Shown here piece by piece: positions 36,781 to 45,775 of a stretch of DNA of 64,000 nt (positions within the stretch are counted from its first letter, which is position 1; each line of letters starts with the position of its first letter). The notes beneath the pieces were generated by a model that saw nothing but the letters and a program-made list of their open reading frames with translations, searched no databases and was not told where the DNA came from. A program made the translations under genes and the position numbers. The DNA comes from Planctomycetales bacterium (GTDB lineage Bacteria; Planctomycetota; Planctomycetia; Planctomycetales; Planctomycetaceae), in assembly GCA_026400835.1 (NCBI GenBank), contig JAPLOA010000042.1, forward strand, positions 1 through 64,000. The letters are read 5' to 3'.

Positions 36781-37620
36781 CTATTTCTGAGCCAGCAGAT
36801 TCACGAGTTCTGTCAGAATCAAATCACGGTCCACACCATTCAGTGAGAACGCCAACTGAGCCAGTAACAGGCCATACTTGTAGCTGATGTTGTACCGCGA
36901 GCCGTCGACTTCGAGAGCCAGATAGCGTTCGACCCTGGCAAGTTGGTTGAGTGAACTGCTGAGATCAATACTCCTGCCTTCGGGGGCAGCCGCGAGTGTT
37001 TTCTGCAGAAGGGTCATGACCGCCGGTGTCAGCACATGCATGCCGAACATGCAGAGGTAATAGCCAGCTCGCTGCCCAGCCACGATCAGGCGTTGCTCCG
37101 CAACTGTTGGCGTGGGCTTTTCGATAACTGTGCTGACTTCATACAGATTGTCAGACTGAGCCAATGGCGTGCCGCCCACCGTGCCGAAGAAGATCACTTC
37201 GTTTTCACGAGTGGCCTGAATCGCCGAAACGGAGCACTCGTGTTTTGTCGCTGCGTCGATCAGCTGTTGAGCACACAGGCGATCTGATTTGCTCAAATAA
37301 AGGTGATCCGACACAAGGTGCAGAAAGGATTCCTGTCCCACGAAATCCTGTGACCGCAGAATGGCATCACCATAGCCGCGCGGATCCGTCTGTTCAAAGA
37401 ACACCAACCGTGACTTATGCGGACCGGCTGCTGTCAGATAAGGTTCCTGCTGCCCGGGGCGAATGACAATCCCGATTTCATCCACGCCGGAGTCGACGAC
37501 TTCATCCAGCATCAGCCGCAGAGCAGTACGGATCTCCCCGCTGCGATCAACCAGTGTCTGCAAAGGCAGGCGAGAATGATGATCTCCCGCCGCCGTAATG
37601 ACTGCCTTCCGAATCTTCAT
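36781..37620 (-). CDS. Divergent GalU-like nucleotidyltransferase
   Basis: 279 residues with the length and fold markers of GalU (UTP-glucose-1-phosphate uridylyltransferase): KAVITAAG at the start, LRLMLDEVVDSGVDEIGIVIRPGQ, TDPRGYGDAILRS and FLHLVSDHLY, then EKPTPT. Two catalytic features are altered. The usual G-x-G-T-R nucleotide loop reads GDHHSR, and the PK lysine that follows is missing (LVDRSG). It may use another substrate, be regulatory, or be inactive. It lies upstream of the kinase/nucleotidyltransferase fusion on the same strand with a 286-base gap containing a repeat. Confidence 0.75.
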   Translation of the reverse strand: MKIRKAVITAAGDHHSRLPLQTLVDRSGEIRTALRLMLDEVVDSGVDEIGIVIRPGQQEPYLTAAGPHKSRLVFFEQTDPRGYGDAILRSQDFVGQESFLHLVSDHLYLSKSDRLCAQQLIDAATKHECSVSAIQATRENEVIFFGTVGGTPLAQSDNLYEVSTVIEKPTPTVAEQRLIVAGQRAGYYLCMFGMHVLTPAVMTLLQKTLAAAPEGRSIDLSSSLNQLARVERYLALEVDGSRYNISYKYGLLLAQLAFSLNGVDRDLILTELVNLLAQK

Positions 37621-37879
37621 AGAATAACGATACCTTTGCTTATTCGCCTTCGTTTACCGGTTGGCTGCTACCGTCAACAGAGCCCGAAAACGCGACCGGC
37701 GAAGTCGTTCAACTGTACCATTTTTCTTCTGCTCAGCATACGTTGCTCGTGGATCCTCAACGCGATGTGAGATGCATTTCGGCAACATCCGGTCAAAGTT
37801 GCGCCAGACGGTGGCCGAGAGTGCAGTGTGCGGACAAAGCCGAAGCCGGTGCGACACCAGAGCGAACCATCCGCAGTTC

Positions 37880-38066
37880 CGTCGTGGATGGATATTTGAG
37901 TAGGTCCTTTCTGCCGGAAAGGATTTCGCGGCTTGCCGCGACATTGTGTGCAGGTATTTCGATATTGTCGGTGCCGGGTTTGGTGAAACAGCGTCGCGAC
38001 GGGTTCGCCTGGCGGCGAAAGTCCTGCCCGGCAGGCAGCACCTACCGAAAGCCGCGACTACACTGC
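37880..38066. repeat. REPIN-like element, copy C (subtype 2)
   Basis: Heads are GTAG at 37900 and CTAC at 38042-38045; the right end is CGCGACTACACT. Left hairpins are GTCCTTTC..GGAAAGGA and TCGCGG-CTTG-CCGCGA; right hairpins are TTCGCC-TGGC-GGCGAA and GTCCTGCC..GGCAGCAC. The interior (TGTGCAGGTATTTCG..GGTGCCGGGTTTG) differs from copies A, B and D but resembles copy E. It occupies the centre of the 37621-38072 gap, which has no gene. Confidence 0.8.
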
Positions 38067-38072
38067 TCTAGA

Positions 38073-39212
38073 TCACTTCCCGAAATCTTTCGGAAGTTCG
38101 AGCGTCCAGACTTCGCTGTTGAGTGGTTTTGCGTGGCCGCCGGCGACCCAGATTTTGTCCTGAAATACGTAGGTGGAATGTTCGTGTCGTTCTTTCCATG
38201 TGACGTTGGACTTCAGTTGAGTCCATTCCTTACCGTCTTTCGAGTACCACACGTCGCCCCAGTTTTGAGACGGATCATTCGACCAGCCGCCAATGACCCA
38301 CAGATGCTCTCGATATTCCACGGCCGAGAACCACAAACGTGGCGACCATGGAGCATGCTCTGTCACTTGTTCCCAGTGAACGCCGTCTTCAGAACACCAG
38401 ACGTCATTCTTCGCCTGGTACTCGGGCACATAATTGCCACCGGCCATCACCCAGATTTTTCCATTCAGAACAACCGCCTGATGATAGGCGCGTGGTGACC
38501 ACGGAGCGTTGGCGGTTTCCAGTTTCCACGACTTGCCGTCGGCCGAGGACCAGACATCGTTTTTCAGGCTTGACTGATCACCGAAGTAGTAGTTCTCTGT
38601 GCCTCCCAGAATCCACAAGCGATCCTTGAATTCGACAATTGCAGACGCGATGCGAGGCGACCAATCGGCAGCTGGAGTCGCAGGATCCCATTGCACGCCA
38701 TCGACAGAAGACCAGACCTCATTGGTGGCTCCGTGTCCTTCAAGTCGACCGTTGTACCATCCGCCCATGATCCACATGCGATCTTTGAACGTCGCGGTCA
38801 TCGGCAGATCGCTGTACTTCCATGGGGCTTCTGAGGCCACCTTTTTCCAGTCCTTGCCGTCAGCGCTGCTCCAGACATCTCGAGGTGGCGCGGCAAAGGA
38901 ATCAAACCAGCCGCCAAGAAGCCAGAGCTGATCCCTGAAGACCATTTCCCCGCTGGAATCCCGAGCCTGCCACTCCGCTTTTTCAGTCACTTTGACCCAG
39001 TCGAACGTCTGCGGATCAGCCTTCTTTTCCTCTGATGAAGCCTTTTCGTCGGCTTGTGCAGTCGCTGTCACAAACAGGACCAGTGCTGCAAAAATGTTAG
39101 GCAGTGCTGACCAGCGAGATTTGACCGCAAGTAGGAGGGTCTTCAGGAGATGAACCGTACCAGCACCTTCAGAAATGTTGGCGACAGATTGAGGAGCATG
39201 CGGAATTGACAT
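38073..39212 (-). CDS. Secreted Kelch-like beta-propeller protein (paralogue)
   Basis: About 379 residues from the ATG at 39212, which has GGGAG eight bases upstream; an ATG at 39251 lacks one. A hydrophobic segment (LPNIFAALVLFVTATAQA) acts as signal. Six blades carry LWLLGG, MWIMGG, LWILGG, IWVMAGG, LWVIGG and IWVAGG, each followed by ..VW.S.DG..W. It shares blade pattern and size with 607-1680. Exported; role unknown. The FGE-like gene upstream is on the same strand, 118 bases away. Confidence 0.8.
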   Translation of the reverse strand: MSIPHAPQSVANISEGAGTVHLLKTLLLAVKSRWSALPNIFAALVLFVTATAQADEKASSEEKKADPQTFDWVKVTEKAEWQARDSSGEMVFRDQLWLLGGWFDSFAAPPRDVWSSADGKDWKKVASEAPWKYSDLPMTATFKDRMWIMGGWYNGRLEGHGATNEVWSSVDGVQWDPATPAADWSPRIASAIVEFKDRLWILGGTENYYFGDQSSLKNDVWSSADGKSWKLETANAPWSPRAYHQAVVLNGKIWVMAGGNYVPEYQAKNDVWCSEDGVHWEQVTEHAPWSPRLWFSAVEYREHLWVIGGWSNDPSQNWGDVWYSKDGKEWTQLKSNVTWKERHEHSTYVFQDKIWVAGGHAKPLNSEVWTLELPKDFGK

Positions 39213-39329
39213 AGGGATTCTCCCGGCAGGCAAAGGGTGTGAATGAGTCACGAATACATCATCGAGTCTCTGGTTGTTCCTGAGTCCACGCAGCGTGCAA
39301 CTCTCATTCGCATCGAAATCATTTCCCGG

Positions 39330-40220
39330 TCATGGCAGCGTTTCGATCACGCAGCGGAAACCAATGGCATCACTGCCCGCATAGGCAGGAATCAACATTC
39401 GTGAATGGCTGGTCAGCAGGGAATGATGATCGCGCCACGATCCACCACGGATGATGCGAGCGGCATTGGCTGTCGGAGAAGTGTTTTTCAAATTCGTAGT
39501 CGGCTCATCGGAGGCAGACGCAGGGGCTGTGTACGGATCGGAAACATACTCCCAAAGATATCCATGCACATCGTAAAGTCCCCAGGAAGTCGGCTTCAGA
39601 GCACCCACGACAGGATCGTTTCCGGCCGCGTTGCCTGTATGCCAGCCATACTCATTCAGAAGGCTGGCGATGTTTTCCTGATCACCTTCGGCGGTTGCTG
39701 AATCACCAAAGCTGAACTGAGTACTCGTGCCAGCACGAGAGCAGTATTCCCATTCGGCTTCTGTTGGAAGACGCACAAGCTCTTTGTCTGTCAGCAGCTT
39801 TTCGTTCCGCAGCAGGAGCGTGAGTCCTGCGCAGAACTGTTGAGCATCGAGGAAGGAGACCATTTCCACGGAGTTTCGCTCGCCCTTCCAGCGACTGGGA
39901 TTGATTCCGGTGACGGCACGATAAAGTTCCTGAGTCACCTCGTAGCGCGAGATCCGGAAGCTGGTCTTCATTTCTACTTCCCGGGCAGGCGCTGCAAGCG
40001 GGCCGTCGATTGGTCCGCCCATTTGGAAGCTCTTCGGAAACGGCTCAGTTCCCGGAGTGATCAGCACGCATTCTTCGACAAACAACTTCAGAAGTGCGGC
40101 GGCGGATGGCTTTTTTGTGGCGGCTTCCTGTGGACTTCCGAAGATCCAGGGAACTGCGGTGCTTCCCGCAATCAGGGCGACGAGAAGGGCCAGAGTACGT
40201 CTGAAAACCAACATTTTCAC
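39330..40220 (-). CDS. FGE-sulfatase-fold secreted protein lacking catalytic cysteines
   Basis: 296 residues from a GTG with GGAG eight bases upstream. A signal peptide (RRTLALLVALIAGSTAV) is followed by the formylglycine-generating-enzyme fold: FQMGGP, ISRYEVTQELYRAVTG.NPS, VRLPTEAEWEYCSRAG, SWGLYDVHGYLWEYVSD and RGGSWRDHHSLLTSHSRM..GFRC. In genuine FGE the segment after RGGS contains the two copper-binding cysteines; here that segment has none. It is therefore unlikely to make formylglycine and is better called an SUMF1-domain protein, possibly a binding module. Confidence 0.85.
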   Translation of the reverse strand: MKMLVFRRTLALLVALIAGSTAVPWIFGSPQEAATKKPSAAALLKLFVEECVLITPGTEPFPKSFQMGGPIDGPLAAPAREVEMKTSFRISRYEVTQELYRAVTGINPSRWKGERNSVEMVSFLDAQQFCAGLTLLLRNEKLLTDKELVRLPTEAEWEYCSRAGTSTQFSFGDSATAEGDQENIASLLNEYGWHTGNAAGNDPVVGALKPTSWGLYDVHGYLWEYVSDPYTAPASASDEPTTNLKNTSPTANAARIIRGGSWRDHHSLLTSHSRMLIPAYAGSDAIGFRCVIETLP

Positions 40221-40293
40221 GGTGTTTACTCCTTCGGGAGGCTTTGGGGAAAAGCGAATTTCCGCATTTGGCCGGATTCGTTATCGTGCGGAT

Positions 40294-42036
40294 ATGTCCC
40301 GCCGAATTTCCCATGACGATCCATTTGACCAGCGCTGGTTGCGAAGTGCAATTGATCTCGCCATTTGCTTTGTGATGGCCGTTATCGTGTTGCGCGAGTT
40401 CGTGCTGGAGGGTTATCTGATCTCGACCGGTTCCATGGCCCCGGGCTTGTTGGGATTTCATCGCCGTGTGCTATGTCCGGAGTGTCAGTACGAGTTCGCG
40501 TTCGGCGTTTCTTTTGATGATTCGGCGGGTGCCACCGCAGGCTCAATTCAGGAGCCAGACGGCGTGCGGCGCTATGCGACTTGTCCGAACTGCGGACAGA
40601 TTAACATTGATGTGTCGGGAGTTCCCAACAGCCACGGCGATCAATTGCTGGTGCAGAAGCATGTCTATGATCTGCATCCTCCGAAACGCTGGGAAACGAT
40701 TGTGTTTCGCAATCCCGCCTCGCCCGGCGAAGCGTATGTGAAACGAGTTGTCGGGTTACCAGGTGACCGCATTCGTATCATCAACGGCGATGTTTACATC
40801 AACGGCAGGATTGCGCGCAAGGACTATCGTCAGCAGCAATGGATGAGAATTCCCGTGAGTACGCTCAGCCACCTGGCTCATTCGGAAGACTGGCAGATGC
40901 CATGGGAACTGGATGATGGCTGGAAGGCTGGTGGAGAAAAACTGCAACTGGATTCATCCGCGGAAATGCAGTGGCTGCGATTTCGCAACTGGCGGTGGTT
41001 CGGAGGACATCATGTCGCCGAGACGCCTCTGGCCGCTGCCACAGGCGGCAAAGACTGGGACAGCTATGTGGCTCGGTTTGATTCGCTGTCAGTGGCCTGG
41101 AGCAGTCGCCTCGACTACGACAGAACTCGCGAAGTTTTACGTTGCGAAGGAGTCATGCCGGAAGATCTTCAGAAGGACATGATGGCTCATGCGACGACCG
41201 ACGAGTTTCGCGACGCGGTTTATCGCCTGGCGGCACTTTCTCATCTGGCCCCTGTGACAGACCGTTACGGATACAATGCGATGGTGTCATCTCCGGAATA
41301 TGTGGTCGGTGACCTGATGCTGAAGGCGGAGTTGTCATTGAAACAAGTGCCGGAAGAAATTTCCGTCCATGTTGCTGTCGAGGCATTTACGTTCGAGCTT
41401 CGACTGGAGCCGGAGGGCGAGGGCTGGTTGACAGCCAAGCTGATCTCGCTGGATGATCAATCGAAGATTCGAGAGGGTCGAGTTCTGTTGCCCGCAGTTC
41501 AGAGCGGTTCACAGTCGCTGGTTCTGGAAGTCTCGAATTTCGATCGGCAGGTCATCGTAGGGATTAACGGCCAGCAATGTTTCGAGCCGCTTGGAGTGGG
41601 CACGGAGATGACAACAGAGCAGGCTCTGGAAGCCAGTGTTTCGACCATTGCCGGGCAAAAGATGGATGCGAAGAAAGCGGCCGAAATTTCTCTCCGCTGG
41701 GAGCAGCAGAAACGCTGGGCTCTCGGAGTCAAAGGGGGCTCAGTACAGATTGAGTCTTTGGAAATGTTCCGTGATGTGTTCTACACACCGGCTCGCCGCA
41801 AGAATGCCATCGATTCTGACTACATTGTTCCGGATCAGTCTTATTTTGTGCAGGGAGATAATAGTCCGGTTTCCTCCGACAGTCGAAACTGGCTGAATCC
41901 GTGTGTGCCGCACAGAATGCTGGTTGGTAAGCCATTCCTGGTTCATCTGCCCTCCCGTCCCGCCGTCCTGCAATTTGGTGGACGCCAGTGGCCGATTCGA
42001 GTACCGGAAATGTCACGAATCCGTTACATTCGTTGA
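40294..42036 (+). CDS. Large type I signal peptidase with Cys4 insert (first of a tandem pair)
   Basis: 580 residues from ATG 40294. One transmembrane helix (about 18-34) precedes the catalytic serine in STGSMAP (Ser47). The general-base lysine lies in EAYVKRVVGLPGDRI (Lys150). The GDNSPVSSDSR box appears only at about 521. The family is usually 250-320 residues; the excess is about 320 residues between the lysine box and GDN box, with a beta-rich look, plus a CPEC...CPNC pair (61/64, 97/100) that could bind zinc. It cleaves signal peptides at the outer face of the cytoplasmic membrane. A second, related gene follows. Confidence 0.88.
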   Translation: MSRRISHDDPFDQRWLRSAIDLAICFVMAVIVLREFVLEGYLISTGSMAPGLLGFHRRVLCPECQYEFAFGVSFDDSAGATAGSIQEPDGVRRYATCPNCGQINIDVSGVPNSHGDQLLVQKHVYDLHPPKRWETIVFRNPASPGEAYVKRVVGLPGDRIRIINGDVYINGRIARKDYRQQQWMRIPVSTLSHLAHSEDWQMPWELDDGWKAGGEKLQLDSSAEMQWLRFRNWRWFGGHHVAETPLAAATGGKDWDSYVARFDSLSVAWSSRLDYDRTREVLRCEGVMPEDLQKDMMAHATTDEFRDAVYRLAALSHLAPVTDRYGYNAMVSSPEYVVGDLMLKAELSLKQVPEEISVHVAVEAFTFELRLEPEGEGWLTAKLISLDDQSKIREGRVLLPAVQSGSQSLVLEVSNFDRQVIVGINGQQCFEPLGVGTEMTTEQALEASVSTIAGQKMDAKKAAEISLRWEQQKRWALGVKGGSVQIESLEMFRDVFYTPARRKNAIDSDYIVPDQSYFVQGDNSPVSSDSRNWLNPCVPHRMLVGKPFLVHLPSRPAVLQFGGRQWPIRVPEMSRIRYIR

Positions 42037-42139
42037 GGAAATTGCCTGGAAACGGCTGGTCTCCACGAATCACCATTTTCTGGTTCGGCGGATTTCGTCG
42101 TTGAGTTTGACAACGCACTACTTCTCAGAAGATTTCGAT

Positions 42140-43990
42140 ATGAACTTGTTCGGCAAGAAACAGGACGGCTCTGCAGCCGGTCAGGGAGCAAAAGGCCCTG
42201 CGGCGAAACGGCAGTCTCAGGAGGGAACTCGAGAGACTGTGGAAGCAGTAGCGATCGCGTTTATCCTGGCCTTTGTGTTCAAGACCTTCGAAGCTGAAGC
42301 CTTCGTGATTCCGACTGGCTCCATGGCGCCGACATTGTATGGTCGCCACAAGGAAGTCAAATGTGAAGGCTGCGGACTGGGGTACACAGTCGGCGCGAGT
42401 CAGGAGATTGATCAGGAGTCCGGAGTACTGAATCCTGATCAGCGTGTTGATCAATCACGTTGTCCAAACTGTCGACATCGCAATGAGATTCTGAGTTCGC
42501 CGGTGTTTAATGGCGATCGCATTGTCGTCAACAAGCAGGTGTTGAATTATCGTCGCTTCGATGTGGTCGTCTTCAAGAACCCGGAAGAGCCGCATGTGAA
42601 CTACATCAAACGATTGGTCGGGTTGCCGGGCGAAACGGTACGAATTCGTCAGGGCGACATCCAGACTCGCAAAATGGAATCCGACCCGTGGGATGTTCAG
42701 TTCAAAGAGGATGCCGAGAAGCAGCGTGATATTCAATTACTGGTTTACGATGACAACTATCCGGCACGTGAACTGTTGGCGGCCGGTATTCCCGAACGCT
42801 GGGCTCCGGCGCAACCGTTGGAAAGTGACAAGGCGGTCGGCGGATGGCCTCGCGCAGAGAATGCGTGGGTTCCGGACGCAGAGAATCGAACCTACACCGT
42901 TGATTCCAGTGGAAAAACACAGCATTGGTTGCGATATCGACATCTCGTGCCCAGCGCTCAGACATGGTACGAAGTCCGTTCCGGCACTGAGGAAAAGACC
43001 CCGGTTAGTGCGCAGTTGATCGCGGACTTTTGTGCGTTCAATGATGATGACGATGAGATCTACTGGGTTAACGATCTGACCCTTGAGTTCACTGTAACGA
43101 TCGATACCGTCACTGCTGATGGACAGTTCACCGTGGAATTGGTTGAAGGACTTCGGACGGCTCGCTGTATGATCAATCCTCAGTCGGGGACCGCCGAAGT
43201 GATGATCGTGCGGCGTGATAAGGATGAGTCTGTTGCTTCTGTCGAAGAATCGATCGCCAGTGTGGAAACGGGCATTCAGGGGCCCGGCAGCTACGAGATT
43301 GCGTTTGCCAATGTGGACGATCGATTGTGCCTGTGGATCGATGGCGATCTGATTCCTCTTGGCGAAAAAGCACATCTCTCGCACTACGATCTGAACTTTC
43401 CTTCATATCGCGATGTGGCGCCAGTCGGAATTGCGTCCAGTGGATTGAAAGCGACTGTTTCTGATCTGAAGATTCGTCGCGATATCTATTACCGGAATGA
43501 GATTCTGCGAGTGGTTGGTCCCGGTTCGCCGAGTGGTTATATGGAGAAGGAAGTCAGCGACGAAGGAGATCTGGTTCGCAATCTGGGTGCACCAGAAGCC
43601 TACGGGCAGAACTATGAGTCCATGTTGCTGGAGCAGGAACAGCGATCCGGCGAGCATATGCTTTACGTGTTGGACGATGACGAGTATCTGATGTTTGGGG
43701 ATAACTCACCCAAGAGCAAGGATAGTCGGCTTTTCGACCATTACAGTCGGCCGACGCGAGGCGTGAACAGTCATCGCTATGCGGTGCGTGAGAAAGATCT
43801 GATCGGCGAAGCTCTGTGCATCTTCTGGCCTCATGGGATCCCGTTCATGAACGACGGGAAAGGGTATACGATACTGAAGCACAAGATGGTTCAGGGGGTT
43901 AACGGCAAGAATCAGCTTGTTGAAGTCGACTATCCGCTCTACTCCGCCCCCTTTTATCCCAATCTTTCCAGAATGAAACGGATTCGTTAG
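42140..43990 (+). CDS. Large type I signal peptidase with Cys4 insert (second of a tandem pair)
   Basis: 616 residues from ATG 42140, 103 bases after the first peptidase. One transmembrane helix (about 33-49) is followed by PTGSMAPTLYG (Ser61), CEGC/CPNC pairs at 75/78 and 108/111, NYIKRLVGLPGETV (Lys157) and GDNSPKSKDSR (520-530). The insert between the Lys and GDN boxes is again over 350 residues. The same catalytic and Cys spacing as the previous gene points to duplication followed by strong divergence. Start chosen at the ATG just before the basic, Gly-rich N-terminus. Confidence 0.88.
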   Translation: MNLFGKKQDGSAAGQGAKGPAAKRQSQEGTRETVEAVAIAFILAFVFKTFEAEAFVIPTGSMAPTLYGRHKEVKCEGCGLGYTVGASQEIDQESGVLNPDQRVDQSRCPNCRHRNEILSSPVFNGDRIVVNKQVLNYRRFDVVVFKNPEEPHVNYIKRLVGLPGETVRIRQGDIQTRKMESDPWDVQFKEDAEKQRDIQLLVYDDNYPARELLAAGIPERWAPAQPLESDKAVGGWPRAENAWVPDAENRTYTVDSSGKTQHWLRYRHLVPSAQTWYEVRSGTEEKTPVSAQLIADFCAFNDDDDEIYWVNDLTLEFTVTIDTVTADGQFTVELVEGLRTARCMINPQSGTAEVMIVRRDKDESVASVEESIASVETGIQGPGSYEIAFANVDDRLCLWIDGDLIPLGEKAHLSHYDLNFPSYRDVAPVGIASSGLKATVSDLKIRRDIYYRNEILRVVGPGSPSGYMEKEVSDEGDLVRNLGAPEAYGQNYESMLLEQEQRSGEHMLYVLDDDEYLMFGDNSPKSKDSRLFDHYSRPTRGVNSHRYAVREKDLIGEALCIFWPHGIPFMNDGKGYTILKHKMVQGVNGKNQLVEVDYPLYSAPFYPNLSRMKRIR

Positions 43991-44064
43991 ACTTCGCGAA
44001 CTGAAGTCAGAGCGAACTGGCCGTTGCTCTGTCGGCTCGAATAGCCCGTGAGAAGGATTCTCCG

Positions 44065-44832
44065 ATGGCGTTGCTGCAATGCGAAGGACTCGTAAAGGAC
44101 TATCCCGGCAAGCGTGCTGTGGATGGCGTGAGCTTCTACGTCGACGAAGGAGAAATCGTCGGGCTTCTGGGACCGAACGGTGCCGGCAAGAGTACCAGCT
44201 TTCGTATGGCGTGCGGCCTGATTGCTCCAACAGAAGGCCGCGTCATCCTGCGGGGTGAAGATGTCACCTCGTGGCCCATGTTTGAACGGGCTCGGTTTGG
44301 TCTCGGCTACTTGCCGCAGGATACGAGTATCTTTTCCAAGCTCTCGGTTGCTCAGAACATCCTTGCGATTCTGGAGTATCGAGGACTCGACAAAAAGCAG
44401 TGCGAAGCTCGCATCGAGCAGTTGTTGGGCGAATTTGGCCTTTGGGAAAAACGGGCGCAGCGTTCGGGTTCTCTTTCGGGTGGAGAACGTCGCCGTCTGG
44501 AGATCGCCCGTGCTCTGGCCAGTGATCCTCAAATCATTCTGCTGGACGAACCCTTTACCGGGATCGATCCCGTTACGATTCACAGCATTCAGGACATCAT
44601 CAAAGGGTTGAAGGAGCGAGGCATCTCGATCCTGCTGACTGACCATCGCGAACGTGAAACTCTGACCATCACGGACCGCAGTTACATTATCTGTGACGGC
44701 CAGGTTTTAGTGTCCGGCAGTGCAGAAACGGTGCTCAGTGATCCCAATGCGATCGCTCGGTACTTTGGCAAGCGATTCGACGCCAGTTCGATTATTGACG
44801 GACGAGAATCGTTTCTTAAAAAGAGTGCCTGA
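44065..44832 (+). CDS. LptB-like ABC transporter ATP-binding protein
   Basis: 255 residues. Walker A GPNGAGKST (36-44), signature LSGGERRRLEIARAL, Walker B ILLDEP, followed by FTGIDP and the H-loop LTDHRERETL. The GIDP after Walker B, the ..VRETL-type segment and the YLPQDTSIFSKLSV Q-loop stretch are those of LptB, the cytoplasmic ATPase that powers lipopolysaccharide transport. LptF, LptG and LptC are not adjacent. An AAGGA site precedes the ATG. Confidence 0.88.
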   Translation: MALLQCEGLVKDYPGKRAVDGVSFYVDEGEIVGLLGPNGAGKSTSFRMACGLIAPTEGRVILRGEDVTSWPMFERARFGLGYLPQDTSIFSKLSVAQNILAILEYRGLDKKQCEARIEQLLGEFGLWEKRAQRSGSLSGGERRRLEIARALASDPQIILLDEPFTGIDPVTIHSIQDIIKGLKERGISILLTDHRERETLTITDRSYIICDGQVLVSGSAETVLSDPNAIARYFGKRFDASSIIDGRESFLKKSA

Positions 44833-44900
44833 GGAACTAATATCGCGGCACACCACTGTGCCTGAACGACATCTGACTTTGGATGTGGGAGAATAGGTTC

Positions 44901-45407
44901 ATGAGTTCAGGATTCGGAGACGATTCGCTTCTCCCGCCAGTCACCACGCGCGGGAGAGATTGGCCGTGTCTGCGGCAGTTTATCGTGTTCCTGGAGAATC
45001 GTGTCGGTTCACTGCACGATCTGCTTCGACGTGTCGAACGCGACGACCTGAAGATTGTCTCCCTGAGTATCCTCGATTCTGCGGACTGCGCGGTGGCTCG
45101 CATTATTGTCAACAACTACGAGCGGGCTCATGAGCTGCTGACGTTTGCCGGTGTCACGATGTTCGAGACGGACGTGATTGGCGTGCTGTTGCCGGATACC
45201 GACCAGCCTCACACGTCTGTGCTTGGTAGTTTGATGTCGGCCGAGTTGAACGTGCAGTATGTTTATCCGCTGATGTATCGCAAGAAGGGCCGCGGTGCCG
45301 TGGCGATTTACGCGTCAGAAAAGGAAGAAGCTCTGCGAGTACTCAAGGAACGTCAGTATGAACTGGTCACTGAAGACGACCTGATGCATTACGACGAGTT
45401 CTTCTGA
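44901..45407 (+). CDS. ACT-domain protein
   Basis: 168 residues from ATG 44901. Two ACT-like beta-alpha-beta units are visible: LRQFIVFLENRVGSLHDLLRRVERDDLKIVSLSILDS and, from about residue 90, a segment with LNVQYVYPLMYRKKGRGAVAIYASEKEEALRVL. ACT modules bind amino acids. No catalytic domain is attached, so this is likely a regulatory or sensing protein. It follows the lptB-like gene by about 70 bases and could be co-transcribed. Effector unknown. Confidence 0.78.
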   Translation: MSSGFGDDSLLPPVTTRGRDWPCLRQFIVFLENRVGSLHDLLRRVERDDLKIVSLSILDSADCAVARIIVNNYERAHELLTFAGVTMFETDVIGVLLPDTDQPHTSVLGSLMSAELNVQYVYPLMYRKKGRGAVAIYASEKEEALRVLKERQYELVTEDDLMHYDEFF

Positions 45408-45775
45408 CCTCAATGGCAGAAACACGGCAACGTATTGGTTCAGAGGGGGACAGGCCGTAGACATCTAACGCGCATTCACACCGTGGATCTAATCCTAACC
45501 CGTTGCGTCAGCGAGGGATTGTTGTTGAAAATGCGGCGACTTTTATCCCTCACTGACGTGTCGGGTGGTTAAAACGCATTCAATCAATAACGCTCATGCC
45601 CACTGGGTCGCTTCAAAACGGTGTGCCGGCTTTCGCTCGGGCAAACTTGTCACGCCCTACAAAACATTCAGAATCAACAAATGCATTGTGACGCCAGCAG
45701 CGAGGCAAGGATTTGACGGACTGACCTGTATTCCGGAACATGTGTCACCTGCTTTTGTGACCTCCAGTTTCCGCC
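45408..45775. repeat. Gap with two repeat families (45497-45572 and 45620-45660)
   Basis: 45497-45572 is an AACCCGTTGCGTCAGCGAGG arm and its inverted partner CCCTCACTGACGTGTCGGGT. The core is almost the same as at 22669-22739, including TTGTTGTTGAAAA between the arms. 45620-45660 is a single arm GGTGTGCCGG..CTTGTCACGCCCTAC ending in a CTAC head. No gene. Confidence 0.6.
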
